Under the pieces are notes generated by a model. That model was not told where the DNA came from. It was given only the letters and a program-made list of their open reading frames with translations, and searched no databases. A program made the translations under genes and the position numbers. A stretch of 64,000 nt of DNA from Pycnococcus provasolii. Its lineage: Eukaryota; Chlorophyta; Pseudoscourfieldiophyceae; Pseudoscourfieldiales; Pycnococcaceae. Shown one piece after another: positions 54,216 to 64,000 of this stretch. Numbering within the stretch: the first letter of the stretch is position 1; each line of letters starts with the position of its first letter. Location: NCBI GenBank assembly GCA_938743325.2, contig OW568863.1, positions 558,001 to 622,000 on the forward strand. The letters run 5' to 3'.

Positions 54216-54630
54216 CAGTCACTTCACTTGTCATTAAGCGACGAACTTCCACACGCACACCTCCCCACCTGCCTTCTCGTCCGCAATTGACTTTTAGTAC
54301 TTAACTTGTTGGTTGCTTATGACAGGATGCCTTGTTCTTATTCGTCACTCACAATTGCCACTGCATTCTTCTTTAGGAAGGCCGCTGTAAGCTTGCGGCT
54401 ATTGTTTCGTCCCGATGTCGCACACAAAATAAGGGTATTGTTGTAATAACGCAATTGGCGTGCAATCGCTGTTTGAAGGGGAGCACAGCGGCGTTACACA
54501 ATCGTTTGAACCTATTCGTTTATTTCTCGCAACTCATTCCTGCCTGTTGTTACCTCTCGCAACTCGATTGTACTACTGTCTCTAGCAACTTCATTCAAAA
54601 CTGTTCCTGCTGCACTTTCCAAAGATTCGA
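54216..54630. other. Convergent 3' region
   Basis: Between the HCN-like gene and ACLB, which converge. No gene is seen; the CTCGCAACTC word repeats near 54525 and 54558. Probably 3' UTRs. Confidence 0.4.
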
Positions 54631-56661
54631 TCACTGCTCGTCCACGTAACCAATCTCCTCGTTGACGAACAGGACGTCCGTCTGCTGATGGCGGTAGAGT
54701 GGTTGGTTCAGACGGTACTGGTCGAGAGCATGTCCAACAAGCCCAATTGTGCGGCTGAGCAGGAATAGACCGTTCAGGTAGCCAATGCTGGTCACCTGCT
54801 TCACCTCGGCCGGACTGAACATCTTGCTGGCTTTCATCACATCCAGAAATAGCGCGGCGATAGTCCCGTCCACGTTCAGGATGAGATTTCCACTCTTGGC
54901 GGTCGTGATTTTCTCCACCTCGAGCGCATAGTTCAGATAGTCGGTGGACGGGAAGTTCTTGCGCGCGTAGTCGATCAGCAGCTCGACGCGCTTGTCTGGA
55001 TTATCCACGCTTTTGATGCGGTGACCGATACCAGGAAGACGTATACCCGCCTTCTTCGCCTGCTCGACGAAGTCGAATGGCGGAATGTTCTCGTCCTTAC
55101 CGCGCAGGAAGTTTCGCGCGGCTCCGTCGACAGCTCCGCCAAACCTCGGTCCAATCGTTAGCATGCCCGAGGCAACGCAGCTGACAAGATCTTTGCCAGC
55201 GCGCGCAGCGACGATTGCGTTGTGCGCGCCACTCACACACGGTCCGTGATCGGCGCACAGCATGAGAACCATCTCCAGAAACTTCGTCGCCCACGTTGGC
55301 AGCGTGCGCTTGAACCAGAGCAGGCTGACGATGTCCCCGATGCCGCCCGCCTTCTCCATCACGTCCGAGATGGGCTTGCCCGCGAAGCGCGGTTCGTCGC
55401 CGCGATCGTCACTGATTGTGGTGACGAAGTTGGTCGGCACACGAACGCGTCCCGCCGCCTGAGCCGCCACCAAGTCCTCGGGCAGCGTACGCACCGGCAC
55501 ATCCGGCGCGGGTGTGTGCTTCCCACTCTCGACTAGTTTCCTGTATACATCGGTGATCGCCGCCTCGAGTCCCTCGAAGGCGTTCGGCACAATCGCCCCG
55601 GCGTCGCGCAGCGCGGCGTTCTTCGCCTGCGCGCTCTCCTCCTCCCCACCGCTCTTGGCGCCAGCATGTCCAAATTGAACCTCGTCGCCAGCAAAGAGCT
55701 TCGCACACGTGCCGCTGCACCAAGCCACGACGGGCTTCCTGATCTTCCCGCTCTTGAGTGCGTCGACGAGGCTGTATTCGTCGCGCCCTCCAATCTCGCC
55801 GAGCACGACTATGATCTTCACCTGCGGATTATGCTCGAACCGCTTCGCATGATCCGCGAGCGTGGATCCGGGAAGTGCATCTCCGCCAATTGCGATTCCC
55901 TCGAACAGCCCATCGGTCGTGCGGCTTAGGACGTTGTACATCTCGTTACTCATGCCACCGCTCTTGCTGACGAAACCCACGCAACCAGGACGATGAAGCT
56001 TGCAGTGCACAATGTTGTCGATCGTTCCCGCCGTGTCTCCTATGCGAAATGCACCCGCCTGGATGCCTCCGACGGTGGCAGGTCCGATCAGCCATTTGCC
56101 GAGCTTACGTGCCTCGGCGATGAGACGCTTTGTCTGGCTTTCGGGAACGCCCTCGGCGATGATGGCGACAACACGGATCGTGGGTTGGTGCAGAGCCTGC
56201 ATCGACGAATCGTACGCGCTTCGCTGCGACGCGAAGTTGATGAAGATGTCCGCGTTCGGTCGAGCGGATGCCGCATCAGAGATGGTGTTGTAGACACCGA
56301 TGGCAATTTCCTCGTTCCCGAAGAAGTGCTTGCTGAACGAGTTTTCGGGCGATCCCGCCGCGACGATGGCTGCGATAGATGGCGTTTCTCGCGCGCACAG
56401 GTAGTCGAAGTCAAGCATCCGCTGCACAGGTTTCCTATGAGTGAGTGAGTGAGTGAGTGAGTGTGAGTGAGTGATTGAAGAAGATATTCCATTATTTGAA
56501 GCGAATCAACCAAAAACAAAAACTCACGGTTTGAAGTTGAAGAAGATGGCTTGTGAATTGCGCGTGAAGAGTATGTTGGGATCGCGCGTGGTCGCCGACT
56601 CCGGCTCGGCATTGATGGCGTTGAAGGACGGCGAGCGCACGGGAGCACGGCAGGCGGCCAT
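54631..56661 (-). CDS. ACLB: ATP-citrate lyase subunit B (two exons)
   Basis: Coding parts on the minus strand are 56661-56528 and 56434-54631, 645 residues (plant ACLB about 608). Exon 1 gives an extended leader and LFTRNSQAIFFNFKP. The splice continues KPVQRMLDFDYLCARETPS, matching the plant start. Exon 2 has the CoA-binding fold, GPATVGGIQAGAFRIGDTAG, GFVSKSGGMSNEMYN, FGHAGAKSGG with the phospho-His, and the citrate-synthase-like C-terminal part (LPGIGHRIKS, GLVGHALDQYRLNQPLYRH). With ACLA it cleaves citrate with ATP and CoA into acetyl-CoA and oxaloacetate in the cytosol. The leader is about 35 residues longer than in plants and could be partly untranslated. Confidence 0.95.
56435..56527 (-). 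other. Intron in ACLB with a CACT microsatellite
   Basis: On the minus strand GTGAGTTTTT...CTCATAG, 93 bases. The splice AAA CC|G AAA CCT GTG rebuilds FKPKPVQRML. Its 3' half is a CACT/CTCA tetranucleotide array (56438-56470) in place of a polypyrimidine tract. Confidence 0.92.
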
Positions 56662-57006
56662 TGTTGTTTTAATAAGAAAAGAGGGGAAACTGCGAAATGC
56701 TGGTAGGAGTGGGGCAGGTGGAGAGTAGGACCTACCAGAGACGACACGACGACACGACGAGGCTTCGAGGGGGAAAGAAAGTCTGGGATCAGTAAATCGG
56801 GAGATTTCCTCCACACAACAGAAATTCACCACAGCATTGCCTTATCCAAGAAGACTGATTTCGGGGGGGGGGGGGGGGCGTTTTCGCCGACTAAATTGGT
56901 ACACGGGATCCAAGCACTGCTGGCATCTCGCTGATCATCACGCACCTGCTTCTGCACATACACTACTCTTTACGTCGTCGTCGTCCGAATCAATCAGCAA
57001 TCACCA
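56662..57006. promoter_or_regulatory. Bidirectional promoter of ACLB and ACLA
   Basis: 345 bases separate the two divergent start codons of the ACL subunits, so one region probably sets their 1:1 supply. It contains a 16-base G run (56863-56878), which can form G4-like structure, GACACGAC repeats (56746-56756) and a TCGTCGTCG stretch near ACLA. No TATA box is obvious. Confidence 0.65.
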
Positions 57007-58302
57007 ATGGCGCGCAAGAAGATCCGCGAGTACGACTCCAAGTCGCTCATCAACAAGCACGCGAAACGTCTCGCAAATCTTGACCTGAACATCAAAACGG
57101 CGCAGATCAATGCCAGTACAAATTTTGAGGCTCTCGCAGCTGCAAATCCATGGCTCCTCCAGACGAAACTCGTCGTGAAACCGGACATGCTGTTTGGGAA
57201 ACGAGGGAAATCAGGACTCGTGAAACTGAACATGACGTACGACGAGGTGGTCGCATTCTGCCGGGAGAAGTTGGGATCAAAGGTCGTCATCAACAACGTT
57301 TGCGGCGAAATCACCACGTTCGTGGTTGAGCCATTCACGCCGCACGGTGCAGAGTACTACGTCGGTCTAGGCAGCGAACGCGACGGAATCAAGGTGAGCT
57401 TTGGCGCGTGCGGTGGCATTGACATCGAGGAAAACTGGGATCAGGTGGCACACATGCTGATTCCCACGGAGGAGGTTGACAACATCAATCCCGAGCACTT
57501 CAACAAACTGCTTGGCACGCATGCAGCGCACGCCGACGGACCCGCGATCAAGGCGTTCCTCGATGCGGCGCTCAAGGTATTTGAGCAGCTCGACTTCACG
57601 CTGATGGAAATCAATCCACTTGCGGTCGTGAATGGAGTTGCGCTTCCGCTTGACATGCGTGGCGAGCTCGACGACACGGCGCTGTTCCAAAACACCAAAA
57701 ATTGGCACGGTGCGGAGCTCTTCCCCGAGCCATTTGGCGCGAAGATGAGCGCGGAGGAACGCACCATTCGTGACATGGATGAGCGCACGGGAGCCAGCCT
57801 GAAGCTGACAGTGCTGAATCCCAACGGAAACATCTGGGCGATGGTGGCGGGAGGAGGCGCGAGCGTGATCTACGCGGACACCGTCGGGGACCTGGGGTAC
57901 GCATCGCAGCTTGGAAACTATGCGGAGTACAGCGGCGCGCCGACACGAGAGGAGACGTTCGCGTACGCGAAGGAGCTTCTGAAGGTGGCCACACGTCCGC
58001 GTGAGGGCGGCGACGCCAGTCGTCGTGCGCTGCTCATAGGCGGAGGCGTGGCGAACTTTACCGACGTTGCCGCAACGTTCGCGGGTATTGTCGACGCGCT
58101 TCGTCTGTACCAGGATGCGATCCGGGCGTGCAACATGCGCATCTATGTTCGCCGCGGCGGTCCGAACTACCGCAAGGGTCTCGAGCTGATGACTGAAATT
58201 GGAAAGGAGCTTGGCGTTCCCATGACAGTCAATGGCCCTGAGACGTCGATGACGCGCATCTGCGCGGATGCGATTGACTACGTCGAGCACGGTGCTGCGT
58301 GA
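57007..58302 (+). CDS. ACLA: ATP-citrate lyase subunit A
   Basis: 431 residues (plant ACLA 423). It starts MARKKIREYDSKSLINKHAK like its plant homologues. The ATP-grasp/succinyl-CoA-synthetase-beta-like fold carries KPDMLFGKRGKSGLVKLN, CGGIDIEENWDQV, MEINPLAVV, PLDMRGELDDTA, VAGGGASVIYADTVGDLG, NYAEYSGAP and VRRGGPNYRKGL. It binds ATP and citrate and pairs with ACLB. A single exon, in ACC AATG context. The split A/B form is typical of green plants, some fungi and glaucophytes. Confidence 0.96.
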   Translation: MARKKIREYDSKSLINKHAKRLANLDLNIKTAQINASTNFEALAAANPWLLQTKLVVKPDMLFGKRGKSGLVKLNMTYDEVVAFCREKLGSKVVINNVCGEITTFVVEPFTPHGAEYYVGLGSERDGIKVSFGACGGIDIEENWDQVAHMLIPTEEVDNINPEHFNKLLGTHAAHADGPAIKAFLDAALKVFEQLDFTLMEINPLAVVNGVALPLDMRGELDDTALFQNTKNWHGAELFPEPFGAKMSAEERTIRDMDERTGASLKLTVLNPNGNIWAMVAGGGASVIYADTVGDLGYASQLGNYAEYSGAPTREETFAYAKELLKVATRPREGGDASRRALLIGGGVANFTDVAATFAGIVDALRLYQDAIRACNMRIYVRRGGPNYRKGLELMTEIGKELGVPMTVNGPETSMTRICADAIDYVEHGAA

Positions 58303-59281
58303 TGCCGTGAATGGGTGGATGGATGGAGGATGGATGCACGTTTTTTTGAATTTGGCGAAGTTGCAGAAGAATCGAGTTCGTTGCGAGAATAGTGAATCAC
58401 AGCAGCAAGTGCACTCACTCACAGTCACAGACGGACGGACTCACTCACTCCCGAACAACGAGTTGCGAGAAATAACACATGTTCATGTAAATCTGAAAAC
58501 AACCAGTTTCAGTTCATCAGTTTCAATTTCCGTTCCGTTGAGCAAACTGCAAACCAACCACTCACGTGAACTCCCTTTCCCTTTCCCGTTCCCGTTCCCG
58601 TTCCCGTTCCCGCCCAGGAAACGTGTGCATGTAAAGGTTTCCCAAATACAATCCCGAACGCCGCGATAAACAGCCCCTGGGCAGTGAAGAGTGAGGAGGG
58701 AGCGCTAACCCTAACCCTAACCCGACTCGTTCCGTCTGGACAGAATGTGGACCCTGAAGTCTGAACTCTGGAGAGAGGAAAACGCCCGAAGGTTCCTCCT
58801 CCAAGGTCCAGAAAAGAAAACCTGAAAATGAAACAGAATACGCCGAAAGAACCCCTAATTAACCAGCAAAAGCGAAAGAAACACACACGACCTAAAGCAC
58901 CGACCTAAAGCACCGACCTGAATCCCAAACGACCCTCGGATCAAAAAGGAAAGGAAAGGGGAGTCCTGAGACGGATTCCAAGGGGAATCCTAGTGGGACT
59001 TTCGGATCGAACCTAACCTAACCTTAGAGACAGAACAGGTCGCCCGGAACTGGAACAGGTCGAGAAGGAAGAAAAGGGAAGGGGAGGCGTTCGTTCCCCT
59101 CTTTTTTCCCTTCAAAGGCCACGCCTGCTTTCCGCCTGCTTTGCCATTTGCGTTTCTTTTTCCCCTGTCACCTGTGTTTAGTTTATTCACCAGCTCTCAT
59201 TTTGACTCGGCGTTTTTTTCAGGGCGATTTGTCTTACTTTAGGGCGTCATTATTATTGCCGCATTATCTGGCACAATTGTC
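58303..59281. other. Intergenic region with repeats
   Basis: 979 bases. GTTCCC repeats (58577-58612), a CTAACC tract of three units (58704-58723, C-rich on the plus strand), CACCGACCTAAAG direct repeats (58890-58915) and an ACCTAACCTAACC string (59011-59024). No gene is supported. Confidence 0.45.
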
Positions 59282-60544
59282 ATGCCGCGCTCAGGGACTC
59301 GCACCGATGCACACCTAGGAAGTACGCTGCGATCCGTCGAGCTCTCCCCAGAAGAACTCACCAACAGGTTCGCCGCATTCCTCTCTACCACAAAGTCGCC
59401 GAGAACGGGGGAAGGGGGACCGTCTGCACGCGAACTGCAGCAACAGCACCAAGCGCTCTTGAGAAGTAGACAGATGAAAACGTGCAGAGACCCTGCAGAG
59501 ATACTGCTCCGAAGACTCGAGTATGCCATCGAAGACGACGACCCAGAAGAAGTCTCGGCCGTGCTCGTCGACATGGACACGGACGTCTGGTTCGAACACG
59601 CGGCGCAGCTGCTCGTCACGGCGTGCGCGTACGCGAACCGAAGCGGGGTCGGAGGTGCCGTTCCGAGAAAAGACACCGGGGACTCGCCAAACGGAAAGAC
59701 GTCGCCGACGTCGCCGCTCGTGAGGATCTCGACAGACGTGATTGCACACCTACTCGAATACGGGGCGGAGCCTTCCGAGCACGCGAGACTCGCAACCAAC
59801 AACCTCTCGACGACGACGACGACGACGACGACCACCACCACCACCACCACCAACGGTCATGCAAACAGCGGCAGCAAGAAAGGGGAGCGGTCGTCCGTCG
59901 CGTGGACGCCGCTGTGCTGTGCAGCGCGAGTTGGTGCGACGCACGTCATCAAGCAGCTGCTGGAAGCTGACGCGGATGTTAACGGAGCGGTCGAAGCACC
60001 GACATCACCGCAGCAAGTGCAGTCGCCCGTGACAGCGTCATCGACAACCACCACGCCATCATCCTCTGCATCCTCCTCTCCAACAAACGGCGGGACAGAG
60101 AATGCCTCGGCAAACAACAACGGCAACGGCAACGGCAGAAGAAGAAAGAATGGCGCCAACGCCGACGGCAGCGGCGGCACTGACGTTGTCACGCCCGGCA
60201 TGACCGCGCTGATGTTTGCCGCACGGAAAGGCTACGAGGACGCCGTAACGATCCTTCTCGATGCTGGCGCGGATGCCGAGGCGAGAGACAGCTGCGGCCT
60301 ATCTGCTCTCACGCACGCGCTTGGAGGCCACGTCGCCAACGATGCCATCATCAAGGCTCTTATGCAGCTTGTCGACGAAGAGACGTGCGCGGAAGCTCAG
60401 GAGATGGCGGCGGCGGCAACGGCGACGGGAGCAGCGGCTACGACAGCGGCGGCACGAGGCCATGGTGCAAGACGAGGGCGGCGTTCCAAAGAAGGCACGC
60501 GGTTGAATTCGCCAAGAGAAGCTGTCGATGCCGAAACGAAGTGA
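59282..60544 (+). CDS. Ankyrin-repeat protein
   Basis: 420 residues. A helical N-terminal part (ELTNRFAAFLSTTKS, DPAEILLRRLEYAIEDDDPE) begins the solenoid. Ankyrin repeats follow: TDVIAHLLEYGAEPSEHARL, TPLCCAARVGATHVIKQLLEADADVN, GMTALMFAARKGYEDAVTIL with LDAGADAEARD and GLSALTHALGG. They are interrupted by simple-sequence inserts: a Thr run from ACG/ACC repeats (59812-59852), and Ser/Pro and Asn/Gly runs. The Ala-rich tail ends in Arg/Lys clusters. No catalytic domain. Generic protein-interaction scaffold. Confidence 0.75.
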   Translation: MPRSGTRTDAHLGSTLRSVELSPEELTNRFAAFLSTTKSPRTGEGGPSARELQQQHQALLRSRQMKTCRDPAEILLRRLEYAIEDDDPEEVSAVLVDMDTDVWFEHAAQLLVTACAYANRSGVGGAVPRKDTGDSPNGKTSPTSPLVRISTDVIAHLLEYGAEPSEHARLATNNLSTTTTTTTTTTTTTTNGHANSGSKKGERSSVAWTPLCCAARVGATHVIKQLLEADADVNGAVEAPTSPQQVQSPVTASSTTTTPSSSASSSPTNGGTENASANNNGNGNGRRRKNGANADGSGGTDVVTPGMTALMFAARKGYEDAVTILLDAGADAEARDSCGLSALTHALGGHVANDAIIKALMQLVDEETCAEAQEMAAAATATGAAATTAAARGHGARRGRRSKEGTRLNSPREAVDAETK

Positions 60545-60699
60545 TGAGACTCGACGTCGACAAAAACAAAAACTAAAAACAAGAAAACAATAACGCGCCA
60601 CAAGAGGCGAGAAACGAAGTATGGTTGATGATTTGAACACACGAGCGTATGTAACAGCAGGATGCAAAATTTTGCCCCCTTTTTAATTTTCTTTCTTCA

Positions 60700-61509
60700 C
60701 TACGTCGTCTTAGCTTCCTGCATTTTCTTTCGTGTTAAGAACCCACGTGCGTTCGCCTGCACACGGGTGAGATTTTTGACATCCTCGTCCGTCATTTTGC
60801 TCAGGTCTGGGAGGTCTTCTGCGTTCTGCTCCACGGTAACGTCTGCCACCAAGGCTGCTTCCTCGGCGCTCATGCCGTCTTCCTGAAGCTGCGAAGCAAC
60901 CCTCGCTTTTAACTGCATTTTCTTTCGTGTTAAGAACCCACGTGCGTTCGCCTGCACACGGGTGAGATTTTTGACATCCTCGTCCGTCATTTTGCTCAGG
61001 TCTGGGAGGTCTTCTGCGTTCTGCTCCACGGTAACGTCTGCCACCAAGGCTGCTTCCTCGGCGCTCATGCCGTCTTCCTGAAGCTGCGAAGCAACCCTCG
61101 CTTTTAACTGCTTCCTTGCAAGGAAGCCACGTGCGTTTGCCTGCATTCTCACGACGCTCTTCTCGTTAAAGTCTGCAAGGTCGATGTCAACGGACTCCTT
61201 TGGGAGCATTCTAGTCGGCAGTGCACCTCCCTTCGCCTGAGTGTTGTACTGCTCTTTTGCCTGTCTGAGGGACTCGAAGTAGCTTCCTCTCGCGCTCAGT
61301 GCTCGCGTAAGTATGGGCTTACCGTCTCTTGCTGCCTCCAGCGCGTTTTCTCTTGCCGTCTCGCACGACAGGCGCACGTTGTTCCGCCCTCGCGTCGAGG
61401 CCGGCCTTGGTTTCACCTTGTCCCACGAAGGTGGCTTCATGAACGAGTACGCGTCTTCAAAGCTGCGTCGTTCCGCGACGGCGGCGAGGTGCTCGAAGTA
61501 GTACGGCAT
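60700..61509 (-). CDS. IQ-motif protein with a duplicated 65-residue unit
   Basis: 269 residues. The N-terminal part (MPYYFEHLAAVAERRSFEDA) is unrecognised. From about residue 115 the chain has three IQ-type motifs: RMQANARGFLARKQL, RVQANARGFLTRKKM and the same again. They are separated by SQLQEDGMSAEEAALVADV and an acidic NAEDLPDLSKMTDEDVKN segment. The last two units are identical in DNA. IQ motifs bind calmodulin or myosin light chains. The second acidic segment ends the protein after the third IQ. Confidence 0.75.
   Translation of the reverse strand: MPYYFEHLAAVAERRSFEDAYSFMKPPSWDKVKPRPASTRGRNNVRLSCETARENALEAARDGKPILTRALSARGSYFESLRQAKEQYNTQAKGGALPTRMLPKESVDIDLADFNEKSVVRMQANARGFLARKQLKARVASQLQEDGMSAEEAALVADVTVEQNAEDLPDLSKMTDEDVKNLTRVQANARGFLTRKKMQLKARVASQLQEDGMSAEEAALVADVTVEQNAEDLPDLSKMTDEDVKNLTRVQANARGFLTRKKMQEAKTT
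60721..61110 (-). repeat. Perfect 195-bp tandem duplication
   Basis: 60721-60915 and 60916-61110 are identical base for base by eye, 65 codons each. The lack of any synonymous change implies a very recent duplication, gene conversion or an assembly artefact. Confidence 0.93.
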
Positions 61510-62141
61510 GCTGAGCTGTGCTGTGCTGAGGTCGGCGACGGTGGCGTGGTTCGCGACGAGGACGGGGCGTTGTTACGTGGCGTTGTTACGCCACCTAAGG
61601 CTAACCTGTAAAAAGTCGAACAACGCGACCGGTGAGCAAGCTTAAACTTACCGGTACAACTTTCCTTCCCGGCCTTTTCACGCTCTACATACCCGCAGGC
61701 CGTAAAGGTTTAAAGGTGAGCCGGTTCCCGACTTCCCGTCCTGTAGCAGCGTGGGTTTGGGTGGTACAGATTCCTACCACTCGATGACACTGAACTTTAG
61801 GGTCAGACTTAGGGTGGTATGTACTTGGTAAAGGTAGACTCTTCTTCTTTCGTGCTTCTGACCCCCAGCCAGGTCCCCTAGCTAGCCTCACCGGCGCACT
61901 TGATTCCCTCGGACGGCACCTGGCACAACACCTGAAGGTATAAAGGTTCAGGCAGAACGGGAAGAAACTTCGTTCTCGGGACATCTGACAGAGCGAGAGG
62001 GGAAATAAAGAGAGATAGAGAAGTCTACCTTAAGAAGTTACTCCTTACACATGTCAAGACATCTTAGTTAGCCAGAGCTGAGTGAGTTGTGTTGTAAGTT
62101 TAGTGGATAGCTCGCTGGCATCGATTTGATCTCGCCTAGAT
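61510..62141. other. Intergenic region
   Basis: 632 bases between two minus-strand genes. It has a repeated GGCGTTGTTACG (about 61566-61590), a short A/T-rich part and CACCTGAAGG words near 61930. No gene is seen. Confidence 0.35.
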
Positions 62142-64000
62142 TTATCCTCGGTAGTCCATCGGAGGCTTCTTATTCCTCTCAGGGGGCGGTGGCAAATCCG
62201 ACATGGGTGCTGATTTGACCTTAGTAGGCACCGGAGGCTTGCCGTCAGGCTGGGAACGCGCGGGGCTCGAGGGCGCTGATGAAGCGCGACTGCCCGGCTG
62301 CGAGGCTGGTGCCGACGAATTTGCCGTTCGCGCGGGACTTGGCGCAGGCGTGGTGCCAGCACGACTCGGGGTGGACATCGCACTTGGCGGCGCCGACGAC
62401 GTCGCGGAGCCTGTGTTCACCGTTCGTGCCACGGTGCGAGGCATCGAAGATGCTTTGGTCCGACGCTTCGCCGCCGCCGCCGCCTGCTGTGCCGCCTTCT
62501 CCTGCTGCTCTCGACGCTGTCTCTGAACGCTGTCGCTGACCAGCTGCGCAACGAGTGCAACTGGTGTCACCATTACCGAGCGGAGCACCCACGCACCCAT
62601 CGCCTTTTGCCACCACGGGCGCTGCGCGACCGTTCGACGATTTTTCATTCGAAGCGCAGCCTTTGCTAGCGTGCCCCATTTTTCCGCCACCCTGGCCGAT
62701 TTGCGACTATTGCGCTTGTCCACCCCGGGAGATGCGCCATTGGCAGACGATGCTGCGCCTTCGCCCGGAGCTGATGCGCCGACGCCCAAATTTCGGGCAT
62801 CGAGATTGTCACTCTCCGGCGACGTGTTGATGAGCGCGAGCGCCATTGCAGTTTCGCTCTTCCGTCTTTCCTTTCTCAGCAGCGTAGCAAGATGTGCCGC
62901 CGCTCGCTCTCGTGCGTCCACCTCAATCTCCAGGGCCGAGCGCTTCTTCGCAGAGCGGAGCATCTCCTCGTGGCGGAGATGCTCAAACTCCTCAGCACGC
63001 TTGCTCATGGCATCTCGCTCACGCGTTGCCATCTCGATGAGGCGGTCACGCTCTTTGATCGCCTCCTGCATCTGAAGGAGCTGCGAACGCTGCAGTGAGA
63101 GATCGCGTCGCAACTCGCTCACACGCTCCTCGCTCTTCTCGAACTCACCATCCGCCTCCCGACGCGTCGAGACTACACTGCTCTCCATTTCTTTCAACTT
63201 TGCCGCGAGCATTTCACACCGCTCGTTCGCGCTATTGAGCTGGACCTTCATGTAGTCCATCTGGTCAGCAGAGGCGGTGTCGCGCTCTTCCAGGGCTCGA
63301 CGCTGCGTCTCGCTCTCCAACAGCTGGCGCTTGATCTCCTCCGCCTCAAAAAGTCGAGACTTGTGCTCCGACTCAATCGACTCGAGACGCATCTGAGCCT
63401 CACTTCTCTCGCGATTCAGCGTCTCCATGTCACCAACACGCTGAGCACGTACCTGCTCCATTCGTGCCTGCATATCCTCCGCATGCTTTCGCGCCTCCTC
63501 CATCTGATTACGCAGCATGGCCACCTCGCGAGCCTTCGCATCACTCGTGCCGTCCACCAAGGTGCGCAACTCAAGTATTGTCGCCTGGTGCTTTTGAAGC
63601 TCCACGCTCTGCCTATCGCACGTCTCCTGCAAAGCGATGTTGTCCTTCTGGACCTTCGTAAGAGACGTCTCCTGGTCCTCGCGACCCATGATTGCGTCGC
63701 TAAGCTGGCGGCTGAGGTCGTCTGCGCGCTTCACCGCCTCCGCCTTCGCCTTAGCGTGGTCTTCAAGAGAGCGCTTCAGAGCTTCGATGCTCTCACGGTG
63801 CACGCGATCCTTTGACTCAAGCTCTTCCGCGTGGCTGCGCTCCAGCGCGGCCTTCTGCTTGCGAATCGCCTCGACACGCTTTTCCGCATCGTCGAAGCGA
63901 GACATGTGCACAGATAGCGCATGCTCGTGACCGCTTAACTCATTCTGTATCTCCGAAGAGAGCTTGTCCTTCTCAGCCTCAAGAGCGTAAACCTTCTCTC
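62142..64000 (-). CDS. Long coiled-coil protein, 3' part
   Basis: The frame is open to the right edge (…EKDKLSSEIQNELSGHEHAL before HMSRFDDAEKR), so the start is outside. About 400 visible residues are continuous heptad coiled coil rich in Glu, Arg, Lys and Gln. A conserved-looking basic/aromatic patch (KAALRMKNRRTVAQRPWWQK, then AMGAWVLRSVMVTPVALVAQ) follows and might be a membrane- or partner-binding segment. The Ser/Pro/Ala-rich tail ends PPPERNKKPPMDYRG. It resembles cytoskeletal or Golgi/centrosomal tether proteins in layout only; the family is not recognised. Confidence 0.7.
   Translation of the reverse strand, partial: EKVYALEAEKDKLSSEIQNELSGHEHALSVHMSRFDDAEKRVEAIRKQKAALERSHAEELESKDRVHRESIEALKRSLEDHAKAKAEAVKRADDLSRQLSDAIMGREDQETSLTKVQKDNIALQETCDRQSVELQKHQATILELRTLVDGTSDAKAREVAMLRNQMEEARKHAEDMQARMEQVRAQRVGDMETLNRERSEAQMRLESIESEHKSRLFEAEEIKRQLLESETQRRALEERDTASADQMDYMKVQLNSANERCEMLAAKLKEMESSVVSTRREADGEFEKSEERVSELRRDLSLQRSQLLQMQEAIKERDRLIEMATRERDAMSKRAEEFEHLRHEEMLRSAKKRSALEIEVDARERAAAHLATLLRKERRKSETAMALALINTSPESDNLDARNLGVGASAPGEGAASSANGASPGVDKRNSRKSARVAEKWGTLAKAALRMKNRRTVAQRPWWQKAMGAWVLRSVMVTPVALVAQLVSDSVQRQRREQQEKAAQQAAAAAKRRTKASSMPRTVARTVNTGSATSSAPPSAMSTPSRAGTTPAPSPARTANSSAPASQPGSRASSAPSSPARSQPDGKPPVPTKVKSAPMSDLPPPPERNKKPPMDYRG

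Overview
This is eukaryotic nuclear DNA, most likely from a green alga of prasinophyte or chlorophyte grade. The evidence is the set of plant-type genes: ATP-citrate lyase split into separate A and B subunits, a trichome-birefringence-like O-acetyltransferase, a plastid-type PPOX/DUF2470 (GluTR-binding, HugZ-like) protein and an SRA-domain protein. These sit beside genes that land plants lost: a selenocysteine-encoding SELENOF, an eEF2 kinase and an HCN-like channel. The genome is compact and intron-poor, with roughly 35 genes in 64 kb. Only four genes show an intron I can define. Each lies toward the 5' end of its gene, and they are 77 to 249 bases long. I name the organism group by inference only.

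Layout: 0-9.4 kb holds the 3' part of an SRA protein, an acyl-protein thioesterase (two exons), an orphan thiolase 5' fragment, a four-CNB-domain protein, a RAMP4-like tail-anchored protein, a TBL acetyltransferase and a SH3BGRL/glutaredoxin-like protein with a hidden acylated first exon. 9.5-15.2 kb holds an IQ-motif protein, a type II glycosyltransferase with an EF-hand and the PPOX/DUF2470 protein. 15.5-16.5 kb is a decayed element. 16.8-23.4 kb is a convergent pair of repeat-rich nuclear-type proteins (a SPOC-domain protein and an Ala-rich coiled-coil protein). 23.8-32.3 kb holds an EF-hand protein, a secreted protein, MnmM methyltransferase, eEF2K, a GNAT and selenoprotein SELENOF. 32.7-37.8 kb is a GCP5/6-type gamma-tubulin complex gene. 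38.1-48 kb holds a low-complexity protein with a twin-arginine motif, a Kelch-EGF protein, a small basic ORF, MnmG/MTO1 and a plastid membrane protein. 48.8-64 kb holds the mitochondrial phosphate carrier, a broken small gene, a Mutator-like MITE, the HCN-like channel, divergent ACLB/ACLA, an ankyrin protein, an IQ protein with a fresh 195-bp duplication and the 3' part of a coiled-coil gene.

Three points deserve most attention. SELENOF is visible only if an in-frame TGA is read as selenocysteine and one intron is removed. The eEF2K has replaced all four zinc ligands of the alpha-kinase fold. Short TTAGGG-like (telo-box-like) tracts recur 40-150 bases upstream of start codons, with the G-rich strand on the coding strand for six genes. 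Functional groupings visible in the window are cytosolic acetyl-CoA supply (ACLA and ACLB), wobble-uridine tRNA modification (MnmG and MnmM), cyclic-nucleotide signalling (four-CNB protein and HCN-like channel) and calcium/calmodulin inputs (EF-hand and IQ proteins, eEF2K).
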